Source of the DNA: Salegentibacter sp. Hel_I_6
Lineage (GTDB): Bacteria; Bacteroidota; Bacteroidia; Flavobacteriales; Flavobacteriaceae
Direction: 5' to 3'
Assembly (NCBI RefSeq): GCF_000745315.1
Contig: NZ_JQNQ01000001.1
Coordinates: 3,100,001 to 3,164,000 of the forward strand
DNA: 64,000 nt
In this document: positions 25,159 to 34,169 of the stretch, piece after piece
Layout of the letters: the number at the start of each line of letters is the position of its first letter
Numbering within the stretch: position 1 is the stretch's first letter
The notes under the pieces: generated by a model
Told to the model about the DNA's origin: nothing
Databases searched by the model: none
The model's input: only the letters and a program-made list of their open reading frames with translations
Made by a program: the position numbers and the translations under genes

Positions 25159-25650
25159 ATGAGTAAATTACTTCTTTATGATTTTAGCGCTACTACGGAC
25201 TGGTCTGCCTGGGAAGTGGAGAACGATGTGGTGATGGGTGGTAATTCCAGCAGTAAACTGGAACGCAGCGACGAGGGAAATGCTATATTTAAAGGTTCGG
25301 TTTCTCTGGAAAACAATGGCGGTTTCGCTTCGGTGCAGTATCATTTTCCATCTAAAAATATCAAAGGCTACAAAAAAGCGCTTATTTTATTAAAAGGGGA
25401 CGGGAAGTCTTATCAATTCAGGATGAAAGCCAATTTACAGGATAGAGCTTCCTATATTTATACATTCAAAACTACCGGCGACTGGCAAACGGTTGAGGTT
25501 CCGCTAAAGGAAATGGAACCGGTTTTTCGCGGAAACAAACTGGATCTTCCCAACTTTTCTGCAGAAACCATTCAGGAAATTCGGTTTTTAATCGGGAATA
25601 AAAAAGCAGAAGATTTTCGACTCGAAATTGATAAAATCGAGCTGGAGTAA
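25159..25650 (+). CDS. CIA30 family protein (NADH:ubiquinone oxidoreductase assembly factor-like)
   Basis: About 163 residues from MSKLLLYDFS. The CIA30-like galactose-binding-fold pattern is clear: LYDFSATTDWSAWEVENDVV, MGGNSSS, GSVSLENNGGFASVQYHF, then YQFRMKANLQDRASYIYTF and TGDWQTVEVPLKEMEPVFRG. In eukaryotes CIA30 helps assemble complex I; in bacteria the role is unknown and probably carbohydrate- or protein-binding. An in-frame ATG at 25117 would add a hydrophobic stretch (CFLFLIILT) that could be a signal sequence, so the start is uncertain. Confidence 0.8.
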   Translation: MSKLLLYDFSATTDWSAWEVENDVVMGGNSSSKLERSDEGNAIFKGSVSLENNGGFASVQYHFPSKNIKGYKKALILLKGDGKSYQFRMKANLQDRASYIYTFKTTGDWQTVEVPLKEMEPVFRGNKLDLPNFSAETIQEIRFLIGNKKAEDFRLEIDKIELE

Positions 25651-25774
25651 TTTTCCATAGTAGAAATTACAAGGGCGTTTGCGGCTTGAAAATTTATTCA
25701 ATAGCAATAATTCATAACTATACTTCCATAAAAAACTAATAAAAGCCGGCTTTCCCGGTTTCTATGCTTTCACT

Positions 25775-25782
25775 TATATTTG
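25775..25782 (+). promoter_or_regulatory. Candidate promoter for yaaA
   Basis: TATATTTG at 25775-25782 matches the Bacteroidota -7 element and lies 19 bp before the yaaA ATG at 25802. No clear -33 TTTG. Confidence 0.5.
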
Positions 25783-25801
25783 AAACAAAAATCAGCCAAG
25801 T

Positions 25802-26563
25802 ATGAAAATTGTTGTTTCTCCGGCCAAAAGCCTGGATTACGAATCTAAATTACCTACTACTCGCGGCACACAGCCGGCTTTTTTGGAAACTACCGCCAAA
25901 CTTAATCGTAAGATGGCAAGAATGACCAAAAATGAGATTTCTGAATTGATGAGCATCAGCGATAAGCTCGCCGATCTTAATTATACCCGCTACCAGGATT
26001 TTGAAGAAGAACACAACAAAAAGAATTCTCGCCCTGCTATGTATGCTTTTGCAGGCGATGTTTATACAGGCCTGGATGCTTATACCATTCCCACCGAAAA
26101 ACTGGACCGCCTACAGGATAGTTTGCGCATCCTTTCCGGACTTTATGGCGTGCTAAAACCGCTGGATCTCATGCAGCCTTATCGTTTAGAGATGGGAACT
26201 TCGGTAGGTATAGAACGCAAGGATAACCTATATGAAGTTTGGCAACCAAAAGTTACCGAACTCCTGAATGAGGAAATGGAAGATGGCGAACTGTTTATCA
26301 ATCTGGCCAGCAATGAATATTTTAAAGCTATAGATACCAAAAGACTAAAAGCTGAGGTGATCTCGCCGGTTTTTAAAGATTTTAAAAACGGAAAATTAAA
26401 GATCATCAGTTTCTTCGCGAAAAAGGCCCGTGGCTCTATGGTGCGTTATATTATAGACAAAGACGTAAAAACCCTGGAAGAACTTAAAGGTTTTGATTAT
26501 ATGGATTACCGTTTCAGCGAAGAACACACCGAAAAGGAAAACGAGCCGGTTTTTATTCGATAG
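25802..26563 (+). CDS. yaaA: Peroxide stress protein YaaA (DUF328)
   Basis: A 253-residue protein of the YaaA family, which lowers free iron and DNA damage during peroxide stress in Escherichia coli. Family features: the N-terminal VVSPAKSLDYES, YTRYQDF, AMYAFAGDVYTGLDA (about 80-94), GLYGVLKPLDLMQPYRLEMG (about 119-138), INLASNEYFKAI and SFFAKKARGSMVRYI (about 206-220). Full length. Monocistronic with its own promoter. Confidence 0.95.
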   Translation: MKIVVSPAKSLDYESKLPTTRGTQPAFLETTAKLNRKMARMTKNEISELMSISDKLADLNYTRYQDFEEEHNKKNSRPAMYAFAGDVYTGLDAYTIPTEKLDRLQDSLRILSGLYGVLKPLDLMQPYRLEMGTSVGIERKDNLYEVWQPKVTELLNEEMEDGELFINLASNEYFKAIDTKRLKAEVISPVFKDFKNGKLKIISFFAKKARGSMVRYIIDKDVKTLEELKGFDYMDYRFSEEHTEKENEPVFIR

Positions 26564-27400
26564 TTCTTTTCAGTTCTCGGTTGTGGGTTCTCAGTTTTCA
26601 GTGTATATTTTCCAGCCTCATCGCGAGCGAAGAATGAGTGCGGCGATCTGTGGTTGTAATTTCTCGTCACTTTGAGTTGCCGACGTTAGTCGGAAGTATC
26701 GAGAAGTGCTTTTTAGTTAAAAGTAAAAAGTGAATAGTGAAAAGTGAAGAGTTAGGGTGAAGAGAGCTGGAGTAAAGCCTTCATAATTAAAAAAGATTGC
26801 TTCAGTCGTTCCTCCTTCGCAATGACGCTGTCAATTCACAAATCTAACTACCATCTCCAAACTCTAAACTCCAAACTGACCACACAGAACAGATTGCCAC
26901 GTCGGCTATGGCCTCCTCGGAATGACGAAATAAAATATTCGTGAATTCGTGGCGTTTCAGTTTAATGGGTATTTTTTACTGAATAGTTAAAAGTTATTAG
27001 TGAATAGTGAAGAGTTAGGGTGAAGAGAGCTGGAGTAAAGCCTTCATAATTAAAAAAAGATGGATTCAATCGTTCCTTCTTCGCAATGACGCTGTCAATT
27101 CACGAATCTAACTATCAACTAACCATACAGAACAGATTGCCACGTCGACTGCGTCTCCTCGCAATGACGAGTAACGCTAAACAATAAACCCCAAACAACA
27201 AACAACACAAAACTGACAACTCACAACTGAGAACCCACAACTATTCCAGAGCAGATTGCCACGTCCCGTTACCGCAGTCCTCGCAATGACGCACAACGCG
27301 AAACAATAAACCCCAAACAACAAACAACAGAACCGACAACTGCCAACCGAGAACCGACAACCGAAACAACTTTTATATAAATTTTAGCATAACAAACCAC
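26564..27400. repeat. Mosaic of dispersed and directly repeated short elements
   Basis: No gene. A block of about 120 bp starting GTGAATAGTGAA.. occurs twice (about 26729-26850 and 27001-27118), each including AGAGCTGGAGTAAAGCC and a hairpin GATTGC...GCAATGAC. Further AGATTGCC...GCAATGAC units lie at 26891-26927, 27134-27169 and 27253-27290, and a half-site ATTCGTGAATTCGTGGC at 26937-26953. Runs of ACAATAAACCCCAAACAAC type occur twice (about 27181 and 27305). The same mosaic recurs at 31890-32300. Confidence 0.75.
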
Positions 27401-27468
27401 CGTTTCTTCTGAATGTTTTAATAGTTTACAGCAACAACTAACTATTGCTAACTAACTCAATTAAAAAA

Positions 27469-30400
27469 ATGAAGATTCAAAAAGTATTGGTGGCCAATCG
27501 TGGGGAAATCGCGATTCGAATTTTTAGGGCCTGCACTGAAATAGGAATAAGAACTGTAGGTATTTTTACCTTTGAAGATCGCTACTCCCTGCACCGCTAT
27601 AAGGCCGATGAATCTTACCAAATAGGCCCCGATAAAGAGCCCTTAAAACCTTACCTGGATATAGATGCGATAATCAATACCGCCAAAGAAGTAGGTGCCG
27701 ATGCTATTCATCCCGGTTACGGATTTCTTTCTGAAAACGCCGATTTTGCACAAGCCTGCAAAGACAATGATATTATTTTTATTGGGCCTGAGGTTTCAGT
27801 ATTAAAAAGCCTGGGCGATAAAGTCACTGCGAAAACAGTAGCGGTAAAAAATAATGTTCCGGTTATTCAAAGCAACGAAAAAGATCTGGAAAGTCTGGAT
27901 ATTGCCATTGAAGAAGCCAACCGAATAGGCTATCCCATAATGCTAAAAGCCGCCAGTGGTGGTGGAGGCCGTGGAATGCGAGTGCTTAGAGAAGAAGCTG
28001 AATTAAGAAAAGCTTTTTCAGAATCTAAACGCGAAGCGCTGAATGCCTTTGGCGATGATACCGTTTTTATTGAAAAATTTATTGAAAATCCGAAGCATAT
28101 TGAGATCCAGATCGTGGGAGATAACCACGGGAATATGGTGCATCTCTTTGAGCGAGATTGCTCGGTACAACGTCGTTACCAGAAGGTAATCGAATTCGCA
28201 CCTTCCTATAACCTTGACCAAACCACTAAGGAGAAACTTTATGAGTATGCCGTGAATATTTGTAAAGCGGTGAATTATAATAATATTGGTACAGTCGAAT
28301 TTCTGGTAGATCACGATGGTAGTATTTACTTTATTGAGGTGAATCCACGAATTCAGGTGGAGCATACCGTTACCGAAGTCGTTACCGGAATAGACCTGGT
28401 TAAAGCGCAGTTGTTTATTGCCGGCGGTTATAAACTAAGCGACGAGCAGATAAAAATTAAAGATCAGGCTTCGCTAAGCACTAACGGATTTGCCCTGCAA
28501 TGTAGAATTACCACCGAAGATCCCGCCAACGATTTTCAACCAGATTATGGAACCATTACGACGTATAGAAGTGCTTCAGGATTTGGAATTAGGCTTGACG
28601 CAGGGAGTTTGTATCAGGGCGTGACCATCTCGCCTTTCTTTGATTCTATGTTGGTAAAAGTTTCCGCTAGTGGAAGAACTTTAGACGGTGCCTGCCGTAA
28701 AATGCGTCGGGCTTTAGCTGAATTTAGAATTAGGGGCGTAAAAACTAATATTCCGTTTTTAGATAATATTCTTCAGCATGAAAAATTTAGGGAGGGGAGC
28801 GTAACGGTGAATTTTATCGCCAATAATCCCGATCTATTTAAACTGAAAGAAACCCGAAACCGTGCCACCAGGATGGTTGAATTTTTGGGAGATGTGGTTG
28901 TAAATGGGAATCCCGATGTAAAGGAAATAATAGAAAAACCAAAACTTATAAAAGCCGATGTTCCTGCTTTTGATCGAAATGCATCATATCCAAAAGGAAC
29001 CAAAGATTTGCTTACTGAACTGGGTCCAGAAAAGTTTGCCGAATGGTTAAAGAATGAAAAGAAAATTCATTTTACCGATACCACTTTTAGAGATGCGCAC
29101 CAAAGCTTGCTGGCCACCAGGATGCGAAGTACAGATATGCTGAAAGTCGCTGAAGGTTTTGCTAAAAATCATCCCGAAACCTTTAGTATGGAAGTTTGGG
29201 GAGGTGCCACTTTTGATGTGTGCCTTAGATTTTTAAAAGAAAATCCGTGGGAGCGCTTGCAATTGCTTAGAAAAGCGATGCCGAATATCTTGCTGCAAAT
29301 GCTAATGAGAGGTTCTAATGGTGTAGGTTATACCGCTTATCCGGATAATTTAATCGAAAAATTTGTAGCCGAAGCCTGGGAAAACGGGGTAGATATTTTT
29401 AGGATCTTTGATTCCCTGAATTGGATGAAATCTATCGCGCCCTGTATTGAATATGTACGTAAAAATACTTCTGGCCTTGCGGAAGCTTCAATTTGCTATA
29501 CCGGCGATATACTTGACAAAAACAGTAAGTATAACTTGGACTATTATCTTCAGTTGGCAAAAGATATTGAAAATGCCGGGGCACATATTTTAGCGATAAA
29601 AGATATGGCCGGACTATTAAAACCTTACGCTGCCGGCGAACTGGTTTCCGCATTAAAAGCTGAGATCAATATTCCGGTGCATTTACATACCCACGATACT
29701 TCGTCTATACAGGCGGCTACTTATTTAAAAGCCATAGAGGCCGGAGTAGATGTGGTAGATGTAGCGCTGGGTGGACTTTCCGGACTTACCTCGCAACCTA
29801 ATTTCAATTCTATGGTGGAAATGACGAAATCTGGTGAACGTAAAGCCGATTTCAATATGGAGAAGCTCAATGAATATTCGCATTATTGGGAGGCGGTAAG
29901 AAAGTATTATTTCCCATTTGAAAGCGGACTTAAAGCCGGTACTGCCGATGTTTACAAACACGAAATTCCCGGTGGGCAATATTCCAACCTGAAACCACAA
30001 GCCGAATCTTTAGGCCTGGCTTCCAGGTTTCACGAGATTACCGCGATGTATTCTAAAGTGAATAAGCTCTTTGGCGATATTATTAAAGTTACTCCGAGTA
30101 GTAAGGTAGTTGGCGATATGGCGCAGTACCTGGTGAGTAATAATTTGAGTATTGAAGATGTGATGGAGAAGGGCGAAAACCTTTCTTTTCCGCAGTCGGT
30201 GGTGAATTTCTTTAAAGGCGATTTAGGGCAACCTCACGGTGGTTTTCCAGCTGAGGTGCAAAAGATCATCTTAAAAGATCAAAAACCTTATACCGATAGA
30301 CCAAATGCGCATTTAGAACCTATAGATTTTGAAAAGGAGTTTAAGGAATTCTGTGATATTTTTAAAGAAGGAATGGGCCGAAAACTGGAAATGACCGATT

Positions 30401-30918
30401 TCCTTTCGTATAAATTATATCCAAAGGTATTTACCGAATATTTTAATCATTACCGAAAATTTGGAGAAGTAATGAATATTCCGACTCCTAATTTTTTCTA
30501 CGGAATGCAACCCGGAGAAGAGATTACCGTAGAAATGGATAAAGGAAAAACTTTGCTTATCGAATTCTTATCGGTAGGAACTGCAGATGAAGATGGACTC
30601 GTAGACGCATTTTTTAAAGTAAACGGCCAGACCAGAACGGTGAAAATTCAGGATAAGTCGGTTAAGGTTGAAAAAGTGGTTCACAAAAAGATCGATAAAT
30701 CGAACGATAAAGAAGTAGGAGCACCAATTCAGGGTTCTATTTCTTCAATTTTAGTCGAAAAAGGACAAAAAGTGAAAAAGAATGAACCATTATTTGTAAT
30801 TGAAGCCATGAAAATGGAAACCACCATCACGGCGAATAAAGAAGGCGAAATAGATGAAATAATTCATAAAGAAGGCACCATGGTTTTTGCCGATGATTTG
30901 GTTATTAAACTTAAATAA
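27469..30918 (+). CDS. pyc: Pyruvate carboxylase
   Basis: A 1149-residue single-chain, biotin-dependent enzyme that makes oxaloacetate from pyruvate, replenishing the citric acid cycle. Domains: biotin carboxylase at about 1-455 (VLVANRGEIAIRIFRAC, KAASGGGGRGMR, FIEVNPRIQVEHTVTE), carboxyltransferase at about 530-830 (FTDTTFRDAHQSLLATRMRS, HTHDTS), and a C-terminal biotinyl domain with the biotin lysine in EAMKMETT (about residue 1116). Length and order match the family. Start at MKIQKVLVANRG; the in-frame eight codons upstream are rejected. Confidence 0.97.
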   Translation: MKIQKVLVANRGEIAIRIFRACTEIGIRTVGIFTFEDRYSLHRYKADESYQIGPDKEPLKPYLDIDAIINTAKEVGADAIHPGYGFLSENADFAQACKDNDIIFIGPEVSVLKSLGDKVTAKTVAVKNNVPVIQSNEKDLESLDIAIEEANRIGYPIMLKAASGGGGRGMRVLREEAELRKAFSESKREALNAFGDDTVFIEKFIENPKHIEIQIVGDNHGNMVHLFERDCSVQRRYQKVIEFAPSYNLDQTTKEKLYEYAVNICKAVNYNNIGTVEFLVDHDGSIYFIEVNPRIQVEHTVTEVVTGIDLVKAQLFIAGGYKLSDEQIKIKDQASLSTNGFALQCRITTEDPANDFQPDYGTITTYRSASGFGIRLDAGSLYQGVTISPFFDSMLVKVSASGRTLDGACRKMRRALAEFRIRGVKTNIPFLDNILQHEKFREGSVTVNFIANNPDLFKLKETRNRATRMVEFLGDVVVNGNPDVKEIIEKPKLIKADVPAFDRNASYPKGTKDLLTELGPEKFAEWLKNEKKIHFTDTTFRDAHQSLLATRMRSTDMLKVAEGFAKNHPETFSMEVWGGATFDVCLRFLKENPWERLQLLRKAMPNILLQMLMRGSNGVGYTAYPDNLIEKFVAEAWENGVDIFRIFDSLNWMKSIAPCIEYVRKNTSGLAEASICYTGDILDKNSKYNLDYYLQLAKDIENAGAHILAIKDMAGLLKPYAAGELVSALKAEINIPVHLHTHDTSSIQAATYLKAIEAGVDVVDVALGGLSGLTSQPNFNSMVEMTKSGERKADFNMEKLNEYSHYWEAVRKYYFPFESGLKAGTADVYKHEIPGGQYSNLKPQAESLGLASRFHEITAMYSKVNKLFGDIIKVTPSSKVVGDMAQYLVSNNLSIEDVMEKGENLSFPQSVVNFFKGDLGQPHGGFPAEVQKIILKDQKPYTDRPNAHLEPIDFEKEFKEFCDIFKEGMGRKLEMTDFLSYKLYPKVFTEYFNHYRKFGEVMNIPTPNFFYGMQPGEEITVEMDKGKTLLIEFLSVGTADEDGLVDAFFKVNGQTRTVKIQDKSVKVEKVVHKKIDKSNDKEVGAPIQGSISSILVEKGQKVKKNEPLFVIEAMKMETTITANKEGEIDEIIHKEGTMVFADDLVIKLK

Positions 30919-30973
30919 AATGTAACCAAATTTTCGGCCTATCGAAAGTTTAACGTCAGATTTGAAGCGAAAA

Positions 30974-31140
30974 CCACGTAAAATTTTAGGCTGTTTGAGC
31001 CAAACGGATTTTGAAGTTTAACCTATTACGCTGGCGAGTTCCTAAAATTTAGTGGTTGAGCAATAAATCTAGTTAAAGTTTCGTAAGCCTAGACTTTTTT
31101 GTTTCTTTTTTGGGCAATGCAAAAAAGAAAAGGTAAGACA
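30974..31140. repeat. Inverted-repeat element after pyc
   Basis: Arms CCACGTAAAATTTTAGG (30974-30990) and CCTAAAATTTAGTGG (31041-31055) pair over about 15 bp, enclosing 50 bp. It is followed by CAAGCC-like and T-rich CTTTTTTGTTTCTTTTTT sequence (about 31091) that is frequent between flavobacterial genes. It may serve as a pyc terminator region. The rest of the pyc-UDG spacer shows nothing else. Confidence 0.45.
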
Positions 31141-31214
31141 GTTTTTTATTTTAAAATTTAAAGCAACAATAAACACCAAACAACAAACCCCCAAACAAAA
31201 AACCGCGAAGCGAC

Positions 31215-31874
31215 ATGTTTCACCATACACATCCTTTTAAACCTTTTATTCCCGAAAATGCTACAAAACTAATTGTAGGCACATTACCGCCTCCCAGATT
31301 TACAAAAGGGGAATTTAAGGAAGGAGATGTCAATTTCTGTTACGGCAGTCGTGACGGACTTTTATGGATCGTTTTGGATAATATTTTTGATCTCGATCTT
31401 AAATTCGAAACTACGAAAGCAGCTATAGAGCAACGCAAAGATTTTCTTGAGAAAAGAGGAATTGGTATCTGCGATATGGTAGAAAGCAGTAGGAGGGAAA
31501 AGGTTGATGCTTCCGATCTTGGGATGCAGAAGGTGGAACTTCGGGATATGGTGGGGATTTTAGAAAAACACCCAAAAATAGAGACCCTGCTTTTTACCGG
31601 TGGAAATTCCAAAAATGGCCCTGAATATTTTTTCAGAAGACATCTCAAGGAAGTTAAAAGTGATATTAGGTTAAAAGTTATTTCTAACGAGGTGCCCAGG
31701 ATTCACCAGTTTGTGCTAAACGGCCGACTTATAAAAACGGTTTCTTTAACCGCTCCATCGGGTTCGGCCAATCGTGCTATTGGCAGTATGGAACTTTATA
31801 AACAATTAAAGCAAAAGGATAAAGATTTTAATACGATAGATTTTAGAGTAATGCAGTATAGAGAGTGGTTTTAA
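31215..31874 (+). CDS. Uracil-DNA glycosylase superfamily protein
   Basis: A 219-residue protein with the plan of stand-alone UDG-fold proteins: LIVGTLPPPRF (first motif, about 17-27), NFCYGSRDGLLWIVL (about 40-54, base pocket region), GIGICDMVESSRR (about 80-92), TLLFTGGNSKNG and SLTAPSGSANRAIG (second catalytic motif region, about 178-191). The usual catalytic Asp of family 1 is not obvious, so it may act on other damaged bases or be a single-strand DNA or RNA binder. Isolated between repeat blocks. Confidence 0.75.
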   Translation: MFHHTHPFKPFIPENATKLIVGTLPPPRFTKGEFKEGDVNFCYGSRDGLLWIVLDNIFDLDLKFETTKAAIEQRKDFLEKRGIGICDMVESSRREKVDASDLGMQKVELRDMVGILEKHPKIETLLFTGGNSKNGPEYFFRRHLKEVKSDIRLKVISNEVPRIHQFVLNGRLIKTVSLTAPSGSANRAIGSMELYKQLKQKDKDFNTIDFRVMQYREWF

Positions 31875-31884
31875 ATTTAGGTGT

Positions 31885-32300
31885 TCATCATCACAAGTGA
31901 ATTACGAGCGTGGCGATCTTTGCTAATGTTTCCTCCGTCACTTCGAGTTTCCGACGTAAGTATCGAGAAATGCTTTGTAGTTAAAAGTGAATAGTGAAGA
32001 GGTAAGAGAAGAGAATAGAGAGGCAGAATTTTTAAACCTGCAATCCGAAACAATAAGCCCCAAACAACAAACAACAAACCGACAACTCACAACCGACAAC
32101 CGATTCCAAAAAGAACAGATTGCCACGTCGACTAACGCCTCCTCGCAATGACGAACTAAAATATTCGTGTATTGGTGGCGACAGTCTCATTACTATCATC
32201 GCGAGCGAGCCACACGTCATGCTGAACTCGTTTCAGCATCTAACATGATTGAAATTATAAACTTGATTTCAACTTAGACCCCGAAATAAATTCGGGGTGA
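31885..32300. repeat. Second mosaic of dispersed repeats
   Basis: Between the UDG-fold gene and THX no gene is seen in this part. Elements: GTGAATAGTGAAGAG-like sequence at about 31987, an ACAATAAGCCCCAAACAAC run at about 32049, an AGATTGCC...GCAATGAC hairpin at 32117-32152, a half-site ATTCGTGTATTGGTGGC at 32163-32179, a GTCA hairpin with arms ATGCTGAA/TTTCAGCAT at 32219-32239, and one with arms CCCCGAA/TTCGGGG at 32279-32297 (opposite orientation). Confidence 0.75.
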
Positions 32301-32341
32301 CGAATAAATAAACATAATATAAAAAAAGGTCAATAAAAACA

Positions 32342-32385
32342 AAAACCCTGAATCTAAAAGTATAAACTTTCAAATTCAGGGTTTT
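32342..32385 (-). terminator. Terminator of the THX transcript
   Basis: Twelve-base arms AAAACCCTGAAT (32342-32353) and ATTCAGGGTTTT (32374-32385), 20 bp after the THX stop on the minus strand, with a T run following. Strong stem; works in either direction. Confidence 0.75.
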
Positions 32386-32405
32386 CAGACGTAGTCAACT
32401 TACAA

Positions 32406-32540
32406 CTACTGTAATTCTTTCTTTTCCTGTTCGGCCATGGTGGTTGGTTTCACCTTAAATTTTTTACGTTTAGGTCTTAGCCTACCATTCGTGCCAATTG
32501 CAATTTTTCCACGTTTTGTTTTTCTATCTCCACGTCCCAT
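32406..32540 (-). CDS. 30S ribosomal protein THX
   Basis: A 44-residue, very basic protein. ATG at 32538-32540, TAG at 32406-32408. The N-terminal MGRGDRKTKRGKI, then GTNGRLRPKRKK, is the characteristic THX/S31 pattern of Bacteroidota, where the peptide sits in the small ribosomal subunit head. The C-terminal tail (KPTTMAEQEKKELQ) is longer than in Thermus. Next to a 47-codon hydrophilic gene on the same strand. Confidence 0.85.
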   Translation of the reverse strand: MGRGDRKTKRGKIAIGTNGRLRPKRKKFKVKPTTMAEQEKKELQ

Positions 32541-32543
32541 AAA

Positions 32544-32687
32544 TTATTTTTTATTCTGTTGATCTTTTATGGTCTTTTCATCGTAATCTACCTGATTGGT
32601 ATCTTTATCAGTTTTTCCTGTTGGATTGGTAGGATTAGTTTGATCTTTATCTCTCGTTCTTTTATTATCTTTAATAGGACCGCCCAT
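32544..32687 (-). CDS. Small hydrophilic protein of unknown function
   Basis: ATG at 32685-32687, TAA at 32544-32546, three bp before the THX ATG. The 47-residue product is almost entirely charged or polar (MGGPIKDNKRTRDKDQ, then TNPTNPTGKTDKD), likely disordered. The tight spacing to THX suggests cotranscription. No family recognised. Confidence 0.5.
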   Translation of the reverse strand: MGGPIKDNKRTRDKDQTNPTNPTGKTDKDTNQVDYDEKTIKDQQNKK

Positions 32688-32765
32688 AATTGTCGTTTTT
32701 TAAGTTCAATTACTAAGATAAGAATTCAAAAACTTAAAACCTGCCAAGAGCATGTTAGAATTTGG

Positions 32766-33533
32766 TTAAACCGGCCTGATGCTTTTCACAAAATCGCCTA
32801 TATTATTTTTTCCGTTAGCATTGAGGTGCTTAATAAACGCCGAACCAATAATGGCGCCTTTTGCGTATTCTGTAGCCTGGTTGAAGGTCTCTTCGTCGCT
32901 AATTCCAAAGCCTACAATTTGCGGATTTTGAAGTTTCATTGCTGAAATTCTTTTAAAATAATCCCTGGTTTCCTCACTAAATCCGGAAGTAGAACCCGTA
33001 ACACTCGCGATACTTACCATATAGATGAATCCGTTGGAAACTGAATCTATAAAGCGAATACGCTCTTCAGAAGTTTGCGGCGTGATCAGGAAAATATTCT
33101 GAAGTCCGTTTTCCTCAAAAATCGACTTGTATTCTTCATTATAAACATCAACGGGTAGATCTGGAATTATAAGTCCGTCAATTCCGGTTTCAGCACATTT
33201 TTTACAGAATTTCTCTACACCATACTGAAGAATAGGATTAAAATATCCCATAATAATCAGTGGAATTTCCACAGAATCTCTAATTCCTTTAAGCTGTTCA
33301 AAGAGTCTATTGGTGGTCATTCCGCTTTTAAGCGCTTTTGTGGAACTCTCCTGAATTGTTGGACCATCAGCCAGGGGATCACTAAAAGGCAAACCGATTT
33401 CAATAAAATCTACCCCGTTTTTTTCTAAATCCTGAATAATGGAAACTGTATCTTCGGGTTCAGGATAACCGGCGGTAAAATAGATAGAAAGCATCTTTTG
33501 CTCTTCCTGAAGTTTTTTATTTATTCTGTTCAT
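32766..33533 (-). CDS. trpA: Tryptophan synthase alpha chain
   Basis: A 255-residue TIM barrel that cleaves indole-3-glycerol phosphate to indole. Motifs: YFTAGYPEPEDT, IEIGLPFSDPLADGPTIQ with catalytic Glu and Asp (about residues 45-62), GLIIPDLPVD and VGFGISDEETF at the phosphate site. Last gene of the trp operon. Start at ATG 33533 (MNRINKKLQ); the in-frame TTG two codons upstream is less likely. Separated from trpB by the 239-bp tandem repeat. Confidence 0.96.
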   Translation of the reverse strand: MNRINKKLQEEQKMLSIYFTAGYPEPEDTVSIIQDLEKNGVDFIEIGLPFSDPLADGPTIQESSTKALKSGMTTNRLFEQLKGIRDSVEIPLIIMGYFNPILQYGVEKFCKKCAETGIDGLIIPDLPVDVYNEEYKSIFEENGLQNIFLITPQTSEERIRFIDSVSNGFIYMVSIASVTGSTSGFSEETRDYFKRISAMKLQNPQIVGFGISDEETFNQATEYAKGAIIGSAFIKHLNANGKNNIGDFVKSIRPV

Positions 33534-33560
33534 TTTCAATAATCTTATAAATCATTATCC

Positions 33561-34060
33561 TGAATTCATTTCAGAATCTAAGTTGTTGTCTTATTTTCTT
33601 GCCACGAATACACTAATATGTTCTTCGTCATTGCGAGGGCAGCACCGCGGCAATCCTTATTTTTACATCATTCAGTTCCGAAACTTCGAGATATTTCAGA
33701 ATCTATTTGTTTTCAATTTTTTCGCCACGAATACACTAATATTTTTTATTCCTAAATTTTTAGCACTCGTAGCAATCTATATTACTGTATACGTCATTCT
33801 GAATTCATTTCAGAATCTAAGTTGTTGTCTTATTTTCTTGCCACGAATACACTAATATGTTCTTCGTCATTGCGAGGGCAGCACCGCGGCAATCTTTATT
33901 TTTACATCATTCAGTTCCGAAACTTCGAGATATTTCAGAATCTATTTGTTTTCAATTTTTTCGCCACGAATACACTAATATTTTTTATTCTTAAATTTTT
34001 AGCACTCGTAGCAATCTATATTACTGTATACGTCATTCTGAATTCATTTCAGAATCTAAG
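33561..34060. repeat. 239-bp tandem duplication of repeat sequence between trpB and trpA
   Basis: Two full copies (33561-33799 and 33800-34038) that differ at only two positions (33656 C versus 33895 T; 33752 C versus 33991 T), plus 22 bp of a third copy. Each unit contains one GTCA hairpin (arms ATTCTGAA/TTTCAGAAT, junction-spanning), one GTCATTGC...GCAATC hairpin and two 17-mers GCCACGAATACACTAAT (33601, 33724, 33840, 33963). Open frames here are repeat artefacts. Confidence 0.95.
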
Positions 34061-34169
34061 CTGATATATCAAACTCATCTTAGAACCTGAAACAAGTTCA
34101 GGTTGACGATAACTCATATTTTATTTTAAACTTTTATAATAATTCCCCCTTTGGGGGTTAGGGGGCTTT

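Noticed and set aside
33583..34064. Two open frames of 80-90 codons (MLSYFLATNTLICSSSLRG..) between trpB and trpA
   Set aside because: They repeat because the 239-bp unit repeats; the translated text is that of known dispersed hairpins, with no protein-like conservation or start context.
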